Shown here: in pieces, positions 12,546 to 22,251 of the stretch
Numbering within the stretch: position 1 is the stretch's first letter
Layout of the letters: every line of letters starts with the position of its first letter
DNA from: Ascochyta rabiei
Lineage: Eukaryota; Ascomycota; Dothideomycetes; Pleosporales; Didymellaceae
Reading direction: 5' to 3'
NCBI RefSeq assembly: GCF_004011695.2
Contig: NC_082419.1
Span: 434,001 to 498,000 of the forward strand
DNA length: 64,000 nt
The notes under the pieces: generated by a model
Told to the model about the DNA's origin: nothing
Databases searched by the model: none
The model's input: the letters and a program-made list of their open reading frames with translations, nothing else
Translations under genes and position numbers: made by a program

Positions 12546-13544
12546 ATGCCTCCCAGAACTCCCAGAAAGGGCCTCGCTACCAAAAAGAAGGTGGAGAAAT
12601 ACATATACTTGAATACAGACAGCGAGGAGATCAGCCCGCCCACCTCTTCTGTCAAGAGCGGCAAATCCGCCAAGAAGAGCAGTCCTTTCAAAGGCGAGAG
12701 CACCCACGCAAAGCAACCTCACCGGCGAAGCTGGTCTTTGGCCGAGTCTGACGAGGAGAACATCGATCCGGCAAACCCCCGCGGGCTCCCAAAACCATCT
12801 AGCGTAGCGAACCGCGGTCCGCCGAGCCACGACCAGCTGCAACAGAACAGTCTTGCCAACGCTCTTTTCCCACCTGACGAACAAAATTACCTTCCAGCAC
12901 AAACCGAAGCACCTGCAGCCGACATCACTACAAGCCCTCCGTTTCCGCCCCACTGCCCTGACAGTGCTGTCGAAGACCTGCGCAGACCGATTCCTCTAGA
13001 CAACCCTGACGCTCAGGTCGAACAGCAGGCCGTTAGCCGCGTTCAAACTTCACAGTGCCCAACTCGCGTCGAGCGCTCCAACTCGGACCGTACCATCACC
13101 TCTCACGCCCTCGAAACTTTCCCATCTGACCCTCCAATCTACGAACCCCTCACCAACATGGCCAACATGATCCCCGGCGGCGCCTTCGTTCCACCCAACC
13201 AGCAGCGTAACCTGCGCGCTTGCATGGTCTGCTCCGTCGTGCGCACCCAAGCACAGTTCATAAGTGCCGGCTGCCCCAACTGCGAAGACATACTTGAACT
13301 CATCGGCAACCCTGAAAACGTCACCGACTGCACATCAGCCGTCTTCGAAGGCTTGATCACCGTCGCAGATACATCGAAGAGTTGGGTCGCGAGGTATCAG
13401 AGACTGGAAGGATACGTCCCCGGCGTCTACGCTACACAGGTCGAGGGCATTCTGCCTGAAGAGATGGTTTCGGCTATTGAGGCTGCGGGCATCAACTACG
13501 TGCCCAGGGATGGCAGCGAGGACCAGATGATTCCCAAGGACTAG
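12546..13544 (+). CDS. SPT4: transcription elongation factor Spt4 with long N-terminal extension
   Basis: Spt4 pairs with Spt5 (DSIF) to support RNA polymerase II elongation in the nucleus. The last ~116 residues are a full Spt4: zinc finger cysteines 226/229 (CMVC) and 243/246 (CPNC), then [28 protein letters not shown] and the end [10 protein letters not shown]. Upstream, without stop or intron, the same frame runs ~205 more residues that are disordered, Ser/Pro-rich and basic at first ([20 protein letters not shown]), with [16 protein letters not shown] at ~72-87. Yeast-type Spt4 is ~100-120 aa, so the frame is nearly three times the usual length. Internal Met205 (13158) or Met208 (13167) would give a standard-sized Spt4. 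Spt4 identity is certain; which start is used is open. Confidence 0.93.
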   Translation: MPPRTPRKGLATKKKVEKYIYLNTDSEEISPPTSSVKSGKSAKKSSPFKGESTHAKQPHRRSWSLAESDEENIDPANPRGLPKPSSVANRGPPSHDQLQQNSLANALFPPDEQNYLPAQTEAPAADITTSPPFPPHCPDSAVEDLRRPIPLDNPDAQVEQQAVSRVQTSQCPTRVERSNSDRTITSHALETFPSDPPIYEPLTNMANMIPGGAFVPPNQQRNLRACMVCSVVRTQAQFISAGCPNCEDILELIGNPENVTDCTSAVFEGLITVADTSKSWVARYQRLEGYVPGVYATQVEGILPEEMVSAIEAAGINYVPRDGSEDQMIPKD

Positions 13545-14481
13545 ATGTCCAAGAGGTGATATCAATCACTGGCATTGCCGGCGTGGAGAGGAGGAACAGT
13601 GAACAGTACGGGCCATTACTTTTGCATCTTTAGCCATGGAGTTTCGGTAACAGGAGCATGCTCAGATGCAAAAATCTTTCAGATACCAGATGAACAGACG
13701 CGTACCACTGGAAGGAACCTACTTGTTTCAATCATTGCTGCGCACTGGGGTACGATAAGGTTGGATGCTAGAGGGTGTTGAAGACCCTGTCGACAAAATT
13801 TCGGCATCATAGTATGGTAGAGAAAATCGATCCTTCACATACGACCATAGGACGTTGAAAACAAGTTCTCTTGTCTGAACCACTATCTGTCGTGGTACCT
13901 TTTTAAGATTACTATTACCCGTTTTCAGCACCCTTACCGCCAACTGCCAAGTACAAACATGACTAACTACTATAAGTCAATTTGTTTAGTTGCCTCCATA
14001 GGACTGGATTTGGGAGCAGGTTTCAGGAGCTGTACATACGTGATATGTATATCTGTAGCCTATAGCCCAAAGCTTGCTAGCAAGCCTCTCCTTCTTCTTT
14101 TTCTAGACTGCAGCTATTGGCAAAGACGCACGTTCATTCAATCTCGAGCTTCTTTGAGAGAGCGCTCGTCAGGGAAAAGAGCCACAGCAATTAGTCATCC
14201 AGGTTGTTAGAGATGCCTTTTTAAAAAAATTAGCCTTTAATTCGTACCAGTATACAACAAGGCTATAGACAGAGTATCCTCCTACAATACACACGTTTAG
14301 GTAACTAAGCCAGCACACAGATCCATTAGCTATGTCGTAAATGACCTATAGATAGTATAGGAGCTGGTTATACCAGAACGATATCTGTAAGTTTATCGTA
14401 GAAATCCTTTATACAGGTGGGCATTAGGTCGTCGCAACCAGAAGCGTACAATTCCATGTACCCGTATCGGAAAATTGTTTC
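13545..14481. other. left border of accessory island, increasingly AT-rich
   Basis: No coding gene seen. It contains a 5S rRNA-like relic (listed separately) and, from about 14220 to 14420, AT- and TA-rich DNA with many short A/T runs, as expected for decayed repeats. Confidence 0.4.
13837..13880 (+). pseudogene. 5S rRNA-like relic (5' part)
   Basis: The 15 bases at 13837-13851 (ACATACGACCATAGG) are the standard 5' end of fungal 5S rRNA. They are followed by a diverged match to the next ~25 bases, including GAAAACA and CTTGTCTG. The 3' half with the internal promoter boxes and the 3' ATGT terminus is not recognisable. Filamentous ascomycetes carry dispersed 5S genes and pseudogenes, so a truncated, mutated copy is the simplest reading. 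The comparison is from memory of the 5S consensus. Confidence 0.5.
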
Positions 14482-15078
14482 TCAGTCTCCTGTACTCAAC
14501 TCTTCCAACATCAAACTAACATGTTTAAACTTTGCCACAGATTTAACAATACCCAGGGGCAGCCATTGCACAATGACTTCATAACATCTATCTTGCGACC
14601 GAAGAATCTCGATAACGTGAGGGGAGAGAAAGAACTCTACTGACCGGTTACGATCTAGCGTGTAGTAGGCCGTGTAAGATGTCGTTTTGTCATCGCGCTC
14701 ATGACCAATACTTGCGGCCCAGGAATGCTCATCGAAAACGACTTTCACTAAAATCAACGGAGTTCTTATAAACAGCTGAGAATCGTCTTTTCGCTTAGCC
14801 TCGATATCTAAAGAGTCATCAATAGTAACTCGTCTCGCTGTTTGCAGCTGGCGATCTTCGTGTATAGTGAGGCATTCAGTTAAGAGGGAAACCATGCGGA
14901 TTTTGCCACTCGAGGCCCAGCTCCAAGTGCGAAACTTCAGGTCCCGAAATTCTGTACCTTTTTCTAAGAGGAGTAGAATGCTCACTAAATATAATATCTG
15001 TTGTACCGAACTAAATTGATTTTGCTGTGTCCTTTGCTTGCTGCGCTGACTCAAGGTGCTTACTACTTGCCTGAACAT
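14482..15078 (-). CDS. hypothetical 198-residue frame in AT-rich DNA
   Basis: An ATG-initiated frame with no recognised domain. The C-terminal part (VIEILRSQDRCYEVIVQWLPLG) has the feel of a beta-rich tail, as seen at the end of some large fungal proteins, but I cannot name one. It lies directly downstream of an ankyrin relic on the same strand and may be a surviving piece of the same dead gene. Reality as a gene is doubtful. Confidence 0.3.
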   Translation of the reverse strand: MFRQVVSTLSQRSKQRTQQNQFSSVQQILYLVSILLLLEKGTEFRDLKFRTWSWASSGKIRMVSLLTECLTIHEDRQLQTARRVTIDDSLDIEAKRKDDSQLFIRTPLILVKVVFDEHSWAASIGHERDDKTTSYTAYYTLDRNRSVEFFLSPHVIEILRSQDRCYEVIVQWLPLGIVKSVAKFKHVSLMLEELSTGD

Positions 15079-15120
15079 TGCTTACTATTTGAGCCCTGCC
15101 ACAGTATCGTCGCCCTTGGG

Positions 15121-15381
15121 TCAATGAGCACCTGCATCAAGTAGCATCTTGACCACCTGCTCGTGGCCCCCAGATGAAGCTGCATACCGTGCGTTGCCGC
15201 ACTCTCCACCCTGCGCGTCGACCTCGGCGGCTCTGTCGAGCAGCATTTTGACTGTCTGATAGTGTCCAAAGAATGACACTAGTATAGGCGATGGCCAGGC
15301 AAAGTCCAAATGCAGGAGTGCTTGAGACACACTTTTGAGAACTCGAGGGTCCGATTTCCTGAGAACGAGAACGAGTGGCAT
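15121..15381 (-). pseudogene. ankyrin-repeat gene relic
   Basis: Contains one and a half clear ankyrin repeats: FGHYQTVKMLLDRAAEVDAQ, then ASSGGHEQVVKMLLDAGAH, after which the frame hits TGA exactly where the repeat would continue (usually DAGADVN). Upstream there is no other repeat and the sequence runs into AT-rich DNA. Such repeats normally occur in long arrays in fungal NACHT-ankyrin proteins. I read this as a fragment of one. Confidence 0.65.
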
Positions 15382-15853
15382 TGTCCCGTGCCACTCTAGT
15401 GTGGGTAATGCAATTGGGTCTCCTTTTCATGACATGCACGATGCAAGAATTAGGTTAAATTACCACCTAAGCAAAGCTTGTAATGATAGGGTTGTAAAAA
15501 GTAGTACAGAGTAGACTATCTAGTTCAAAAGCAGAGTTAAGATATTTTAATATCAGAGTTAATTAACAAGGTTAAACACAAACTATAAGAGTTGTGTTTC
15601 TACAATCTATATACTAAGAAGATATAATGCTTATTAACAAGTAACTAGAGTTAGTTGGTCTAATAAGATACATAAGGGTGCTTATAGACAAGCATAACGT
15701 AGATTATTTTTAATAAAGGCTACTCTATTACACCACACTAAATATACATAAAGAGAATAAGTATTATAATGTAGAAGAGAAGTTTTAGTATATTTTAATA
15801 ACTATAAGCTATGTCTAATGAATGCGTGACGAAATATTTTGAGGATCTCGGCC
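15382..15853. other. AT-rich, TA-dinucleotide-rich stretch
   Basis: From about 15440 to 15840 the DNA is visibly AT-rich, full of TA, TTAA and ATAT, with stops in all frames and no gene. This fits a repeat decayed by C-to-T mutation, although no element can be identified. Confidence 0.55.
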
Positions 15854-17831
15854 TTATGCATCTGATTCCGCCAGTCTTAGCCCCGATTCAGTTTCCTGAA
15901 GCCGCACTTTGACCTTGGTACTATGCTTCTGCATATCACCGACGTTGTCAAAACATTGGTCGTCTTCTTTATTCGACTCCAGTCCATGATACATGAGAGC
16001 AAGTGGCTCGGACTTCCAAGCAGCAACCTTGTACTTGAAGGACTGATGTATCGTGAGGACGAGGAATACAATTGTCAACAGGAGTATAAAGCCCAGAAAT
16101 GTGAGCCACGGCCATCGAACCCTAATGTAGAGTTCTAAGGTCCATGCTGTGCCGACCACGGGCTCCATAGGGCTCAAGTCAAACATGATGTCGTCGGATT
16201 TGATCGCTTGTTCTTGGTTGTTGCCATCTGTGCGAATGAACGTTGTCATTGCCTTAGCGATATTGGAGAACATCTCTTTGGAACCAACTGCGTTCACCAT
16301 CTCCAGCGTGTCCCAGAGGATCGCCGCTGGGGGTGCGTCGAAAGAGAAATTACTCGTAGTATCAGCGCTGAACATGAAAGAATCTTCATCGGCAAAACGG
16401 TCGAGCCACTCGACATACCTACTATTACTGAAGGTAAATCTCTGTCTCAAATAATTATAAATTGAGAAGGAGGGAGTTCTCCACACCGTAAACTGCGATG
16501 CACTGCTCTTACTATGACCAGGAAGGCTCATATTCCATGAAAGTCCGCTAACAGTCCATGTTCTCTGGGATTGCACCTCATGTTCGACAAGGCTGTCGTT
16601 GACAACGGCTGCTTCATATGTTTTCACGCACCAAGACAAAGAACTTTCAACAGCTTCCGCAGATGCATTGAGATCGCTGGCGGATGCGTTCAGCACTGAT
16701 ACGTTGATAACATCCGGCTCTTCAGACGATCGATCTCTTGGCTGTACGCTCGCCGCGATGGTAGAGGCATCGGAAAGAGATTGATTGATCCGGAGCCCGT
16801 TGGGTAGCGAAAAGTTGCAATAGGTAACATTCTTGCCATAGCTCTTAGGTTTCCACGACGTTTTACTAGTGAAACAAGATTTTTCTATCATTTGCGTGTG
16901 GTCCTCGCAAGAGGAGCATACGGCTAGGGAGTCGAATCTCGGGAACCTGCAGTCATTTGTCGGGCAATCTGGTACAACATCTAGGGTCCCCAGTCTTCTG
17001 GAGTTGAGGTAGATGCCAGAATACAATAACCCGCTTAATTCTAGCGGTATGATATCTAACGTTTCTGGATCGTATTTTCCTGGGCCATGGACCCTGGTAA
17101 GTGTCTGTGAGTAAGAGCGAGCCCGAGCTATGGTAGCAGGATGTCTCGTAAGTGTTGAACGCGTTTCTATTACGATAGTCTGTTGCACCGCTGGACCAAT
17201 GCCGACTGCTAGAACAGTGAGAGCTGCACCAAGGCAGGCTAATCGCCTTTCAGACTCTATGTTAGCCCATTTTCAAGGATACAGGAGACACAACGCACCT
17301 GCTCCTGAGAACCCAAAGTAATTGCAGAGCGCCCCAAGGACCTCGGCTAGCAGCATCATAAGTCGTCAAAATGCCTAATGAGTGCTCCTTTTTCGCGTAG
17401 TTGATCCAAATTGATTGGCTGATGCATGCGGCAGCTGGTACGAGTAGAAATCCTTTTGTAATAGTTGAGAGCAGAGCCACAGCAGAGTTGAGTGTGATAC
17501 CATAACGCCAAGCTGGCTGCGTCTTGCCATCAAACGCTATGAGCAGACCAACTATTCCACAATACCCAATTAGGCTGCACAAACATGCAGCCATCTCCCA
17601 GCCCCACTCCCTCAAATAGTGCATCCATCGCTTATAGAGGGTAGCAGTGGGCTGTGTTTCCGCGCGTAGACTCGATTTTGCTGTGTCCTTCGGCGACGTA
17701 AGAGGACGCAACTCGATGTCCGGGCCTGGATCAAACCGTGTGAGAGCCTCGGGCATGGCTGACGTTGTGTAAGACGAAGGCGTCATCCCAGCAGCAGAAT
17801 TTGATAACTGTTCTTCCGCCCTCTGATCCAT
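15854..17831 (-). CDS. DUF3176 family membrane protein
   Basis: Fungal integral membrane protein of unknown function. Exons 17831..17299 and 17246..15854 give 641 aa; the 52-nt intron has donor GTGCGT, a GCTAAC branch site and an AAAG acceptor. The N-terminal domain has three hydrophobic segments with the family landmarks WEMAACLCSLIGYCGIVGLL, FDGKTQPAWRYGITLNSAVA and YDAASRGPWGALQLL. A further hydrophobic segment at the splice (RLACLGAALTVLAVGIGPAVQQ) leads into a long, cysteine-containing, glycosylatable extracellular region (CPTNDCRFPRF, CSSCEDH, several N-x-S/T). One last transmembrane helix lies near residue 580 (WPWLTFLGFILLLTIVFLVL). It is the only clearly intact large gene inside the AT-rich island. 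Confidence 0.85.
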
Positions 17832-18282
17832 GAAGTGACGGGATGGATGATGCAGTCAACTGGTATCATTCGAAAGGGGGCGATATCAATGTGGTGGTGG
17901 ATATGAATGACGCACTCAACATATATAAGGTATGGCATGTTATGAGTGTCAAGGTAGATGCTGGTTTGGGGTATAAGCGTGATGGCCGGCCTGATAAGCC
18001 TGCAGCGGAGGTTGAAATTTCCGCCAATGACGACGCGCAGATACTCTTGTATGGAAAAAATGCAGAGCAGCAATTGGCCAGAGCTCTGTGTTGGGCGTCT
18101 AGGCGCCCTGTGCTAATTAAACATGATCCGAGTCAAATACAGGGCATACCGCTGTCCTACAAGCTCAAATTATGGTTCTTCTAATTACAACAGAATAGAC
18201 AATAGTTGTTCCTAGTCAGAGCGCTGCATAATGCTCAGTACTGTCTATGATTAAACTGTACGCTTACAGTGTGACGACCCGA
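17832..18282. other. intergenic
   Basis: Between the DUF3176 gene start and the dynamin-like relic. No supported gene; it probably contains the DUF3176 promoter. Confidence 0.4.
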
Positions 18283-19050
18283 CATGCCACTGTCATCGAG
18301 CGATAAAATTTGGGCCTTCCTCCTGCACGCGAGGCAGTGTTCTCCCATCATTATCGATCCCAGCACCGTGACTACAAGATCGCTTCAGGCGCTTCAGAAC
18401 GATGGTCAACGCAAGTAATGGACATAGTTGATAGGCTTCGACGTACAGGTCTCAGCGGGGTGGTCAGCCTGCCACAACTGGTTGTCTGTGGGGATCGGTC
18501 GAGTGGAAAGAGCTCTGTTTTGGAAGCAATCACTGAGATACCGTTCCCGCGCAAGGAGAACCTTTGCACAAGATTCGCAACAGAGATCATACTACGCCGT
18601 GATCCGACGTCTTCAATCGAGATCGCAATCAACCCCGACAAGAATCGCCCTGAACACGAACAGAAAGAACTCCGATCATTCAACAAGACCATCACAGACT
18701 TTTTGCAATTACTGGCTATTATTCAAGATGCCACAGCTGCCATGTATTTTGAGGTTCACCAGCCCGACGACAGCGGCCCAGACGTCGTTCCAGATGACGA
18801 CGCGGCATGGGCGCAGGTTGGCGAGCAGATGGCCAAGGCGTGGGCCAACGTCGAGGCACGGGCGCAGAACCCCTTCCAGGAGGGGGAGAGAGACGAGGTA
18901 AACCCGTGGTTGGAGTGGACGCAGTGGCTGCCATATTTGGTCGGCATGGAGCGGCCCGAGCTGATGAAAGAATTCATGGTACGCTATACCACCGTATTCT
19001 TCATACGCTCTCATGGCGTAGAATTTCAGTGGAGCTCAGCAGTGAGGTAG
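18283..19050 (+). pseudogene. broken dynamin-like GTPase joined to unrelated coding sequence
   Basis: The left part is the N-terminus of a fungal dynamin-like large GTPase: LPQLVVCGDRSSGKSSVLEAI contains the P-loop, and IPFPRKENLCTRFATEIILRR is the switch-I region. An ATG at 18283 opens a frame ending RSLQALQNDGQRK at TAA (~18417), while MDIVDRLRRTG continues in another frame from 18418, so a frameshift splits the natural N-terminus. After ~18730 the dynamin homology stops abruptly, and the frame continues with acidic sequence and DEVNPWLEWTQWLPYLVGM. That part resembles a segment I associate with fungal repeat-encoded helicase or DUF3505-type proteins. The G3/G4 GTPase motifs and the stalk are absent. 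I treat it as a chimeric relic. Confidence 0.7.
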
Positions 19051-19485
19051 TGCCGTCGAAAGTGTTCACCATGCTATTTGGCGTAACTCATGTGACTGGG
19101 CAAGCACAGCAGGGGTAATCGACCAATCATGCTATCATACCTTGTTCATGAACTTACGCCCAAATCAGGCGTATTGCACAGCACCTACCGTACACGAACA
19201 CGTAGCGATTAGGGACGCGATCGCACAGAAGACGCCCCTCAGAAGTAGTACCAATTTTGGTCTGCTTTGAACAACTACCTGCAATTATCCAGTGGTCATC
19301 TTTGTAACAATCTATTGCAGATACTAGTCTGTAGTATGCTGCTGTCCTTCTTATGAATTACCAAAATTGGAGTATCTGCGCGCCCCCTAGCCTATAACTC
19401 GATTTCAGACGACCTCTTGCAAAATTTTAAGTGCGGATCATAGAAAACGCATAGCGGAGGGAAGAATCAATAGACCGATACTATG
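19051..19485. other. intergenic in accessory island
   Basis: No gene seen. Mixed composition, no repeats that I can delimit. Confidence 0.35.
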
Positions 19486-19920
19486 CTATTCAGGTAACTT
19501 AAGTATAGACACAGCTCCAAATTTATAGCCAAAAGCAGCCATGCTTCGATACGTAGCCAGGCGGTACAGTCGATGGCTGGGAGGAAGCCAGATTGTGTTC
19601 TCCCCTCCACGTAAGACCCAGTCTTCTCGAAAGGAGACCGCAGAGATCTGTTCAGATGTAGTGTACTGCTTGTTGCAGACAAGCAAGGTGGGATACGTTC
19701 CAAAGTTGGTGATGATATGTGACGAGTTGTGGGAGAACTTTAGCGAGGATACAGAGACTTTATTTTAGAGTGTGCAGAGCTTAGTGCCAGTGCCTGCGTC
19801 CCACAGCTTAACTGTATTATTATCAGATGCTGACGCCACCGTCTTGCCGTCTGGCAAGAATGCTACTGCCTTAACCTAGCCTTTGTGTCCTTCTGGACTC
19901 TGAAATAGCGCGTTGTGCTC
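19486..19920 (-). pseudogene. NACHT-WD40 (HET-E/NWD-type) gene relic, 3' end
   Basis: Read on the minus strand, 19920 to 19768 encodes a WD40 repeat ([27 protein letters not shown], then [20 protein letters not shown]). After it, 19686 to 19486 encodes the typical C-terminal tail of these proteins (WVLRGGENTIWLPPSHR, then a stretch ending AVSILKLPE). Two in-frame stops, TAG in GHKG-x-VKAVAF and TAA after KLCTL, break it. There is no NACHT domain or further WD repeats upstream. These genes encode STAND/NLR-like incompatibility receptors in fungi. This is a decayed fragment. Confidence 0.75.
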
Positions 19921-21355
19921 TAACTTAAGTTAAGGCAATCTCTTTATACATGCTGGCAATTGATTAACAAATTGCTGCTTGACTATGCTTTTAGTTAGTG
20001 TAAACACTGTAACGACACAGGATGATAGAAGGCTCTAGGATGCGTGTGTATCTGCTATGAGGTGTATGGGAGCACTGGGATAGGTAATACAGAGATTCTT
20101 CCATTCCTGTAGGTCTTGTACGAGAGGATACTTAAAAACTAATTATCTAAGACTAATTCTTCTTGTTCCTTTATACCTTTAAGTACAGGGGAGTTTAGAA
20201 TATAGTAACTAGGGTGCAGGAAGGAAACAGAACGTAAAGGGCTGAGTCGGATGTAAGTTAAGGTATAACACTTCTGGGAAACTGGTGCTTTACAAGTTTA
20301 GGATTATAGATAGCATTTTCTAGGATATTAGTGCCACATAATAGTCCTAATATAATTACTTTACACTGCTCTTGTATATGTTCTGTTGTGTAGTCTTAGG
20401 GTTTTAGTTTTGCTGTTTGATTTCTTCTACTCTGTCCGTAATCGTCACCCGTACCCTACCCCCCAGTTTTTGGATAGCGCTAACCACACGCTTGACCTCA
20501 CGCTCGATCTCACGCTCTAGCTCGCACTTGACCTCACGCTCTAATACATGCTTTAATACACGCTCTCTGCCACAATGCCAGCTCAACCGGAGCGGCCAGG
20601 ACGAAGAAACGGGTTGAGGTAAAGTATGAGATAGAGCGATTGAAAAATGGCTGCAAGGGTAAGCGCTAAGGAGGCTGGGATTTCTCAATGGAAGCACTAG
20701 GGCCGGGATAGCAATGACCTTAGCGAAGGGGGCTTAACCAACTCAAAGCCACCCTCCACCAGGCTGTTCTGCAAGGCCGTCTGATCCTTACTTCCGAATT
20801 GTCCTATGTTCTGCATTCCTGCATAAGGCAGTTAGTCTCTCTAACAGCGAGAAAGACTACGGCCCAAGTCAGTACCTTTTTTTGTTGATAGATGTGAACT
20901 AAGACGAGAAGGTTTTCAGCTGTGTTAAGGAAGTGGTCTCATACATCACAACGTGCTAGGACCGGTTTCCCTTGCGGAGCTTTGTCGTCTTCTGTCTGTG
21001 AGTGCGTCAATGGGTGAATCTTTGCAGCATCCTCCGGCAAGGACTATGGCGAGGCTGATTTCGCTGTCAAACGCTGTGTCAATGCCGTCAAATGCCCCTT
21101 CAATCCGCGACCTGACGGACTCAGCAGGAATCCGAATTCCTGTTGTATCGCAAAGTTAAGGAAGATTGGCACCCTAGGCCGTAGAGTTTCTTTCGACTAA
21201 AGTGCGTAGTCCCGCAGTTTCACTGGTCAGGAGCGCCAACCCAAACCGAATCAACCAAACCAGACCAAACCAAACCGACAACCACGAGCAATTACCCACT
21301 ATCACAGTGAGGCACACATAACAGGCAGTCCGCCGCGCAGCAACGCCCAAACACG
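19921..21355. other. gene-free, AT-rich then low-complexity
   Basis: 19921-20400 is AT-rich with frequent stops. A minus-strand frame at 20697-20404 encodes a charged helix from a degenerate CTCACGCTCTA-type repeat (LEREVKCELEREIEREVKR) and may be a transposon-protein relic; I do not annotate it as a gene. Near 21245-21280 there is a CCAAA/CCAGA repeat just before the next gene. Confidence 0.4.
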
Positions 21356-22044
21356 ATGCAGATCAGTCTGTGCGACCCTAGCCAATGGAGTGGACCCCAT
21401 CTCGAGAGATCAGAACGCCTACTCAAAAAGTCGAAACGGCGCTCGACAAAGAGCAAACCCACATGGAATTGGAGGGAAAATGTGAACTTCTGCTTCGCCA
21501 ATAGAGTACAGCCTACTGTGGGAGCATTCATCCAAGAATCTCTGCCACAGATCCGTAGTGTCAATGATCACATGGTAGTGGATGCGTTCGCCGCAGTCTT
21601 GACAACGGAAGCCAAGGAGAGTGGACCAGAGCTTGTTGAATCTCGGATATCGCTGCTTGTATCATTCAGTTATGCAATCTTGAAGAAGCCGGATTTGCAA
21701 GTGAACCATGCAAAAGACTGGCGCAATGGCGCATTGATTGCTCACGCGATCATAGACGATCTAGTCCGCGAGGGCATGAAGCCGGTGCAAGCTACAATTT
21801 TACTCATCATGTGTAAGTGTATCTAGCGTCATGGTCACTCATTAGCTAAGGGACGTCAGCTGGGCCCTATCGTCCCTACCACTACCGGTACATGACGGAG
21901 ACTTCTCGAAACTACTGGGTGCAGCAATTGAAGGGCTTGCATGCTCCCTTAGACCACGACGGTGAGAGGAACAACATTTGTCTCGCAAAGCTGCTCCCTG
22001 AGTTAGACAAATTACTACAGTCTGTACACATGTCATTTATCTGA
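21356..22044 (+). CDS. hypothetical protein, two exons
   Basis: Exons 21356..21812 and 21860..22044 give 213 aa; the 47-nt intron starts GTAAGT and ends TCAG, and the frame stays open through the join (ATILLIM-SGPYRPYHYRYM). I do not recognise a domain. The N-terminus is basic (SERLLKKSKRRSTKSKP), the rest predicted helical, ending LPELDKLLQSVHMSFI. It lies ~200 bp upstream of the ankyrin gene on the same strand, so it may be the N-terminal module of an ancestral longer protein, separated by a stop at 22042-22044. Confidence 0.5.
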
Positions 22045-22251
22045 GTTGTCGTCTGACAATAGCAGACTCGAAGATGTACATACCGCCCTTGGTTAAGATT
22101 CACGTGTACCACCTGCTTCCCAGAGCCCTAATCAACAAACGACGCCACTGATACTGTCAGTCCAAGACAAACAACGAGCACCGTTTGTGAACCGCTACTA
22201 TATACGCAAAACAATGCATCTCGATCACCACAGATTGTAACGCTATTGCCG

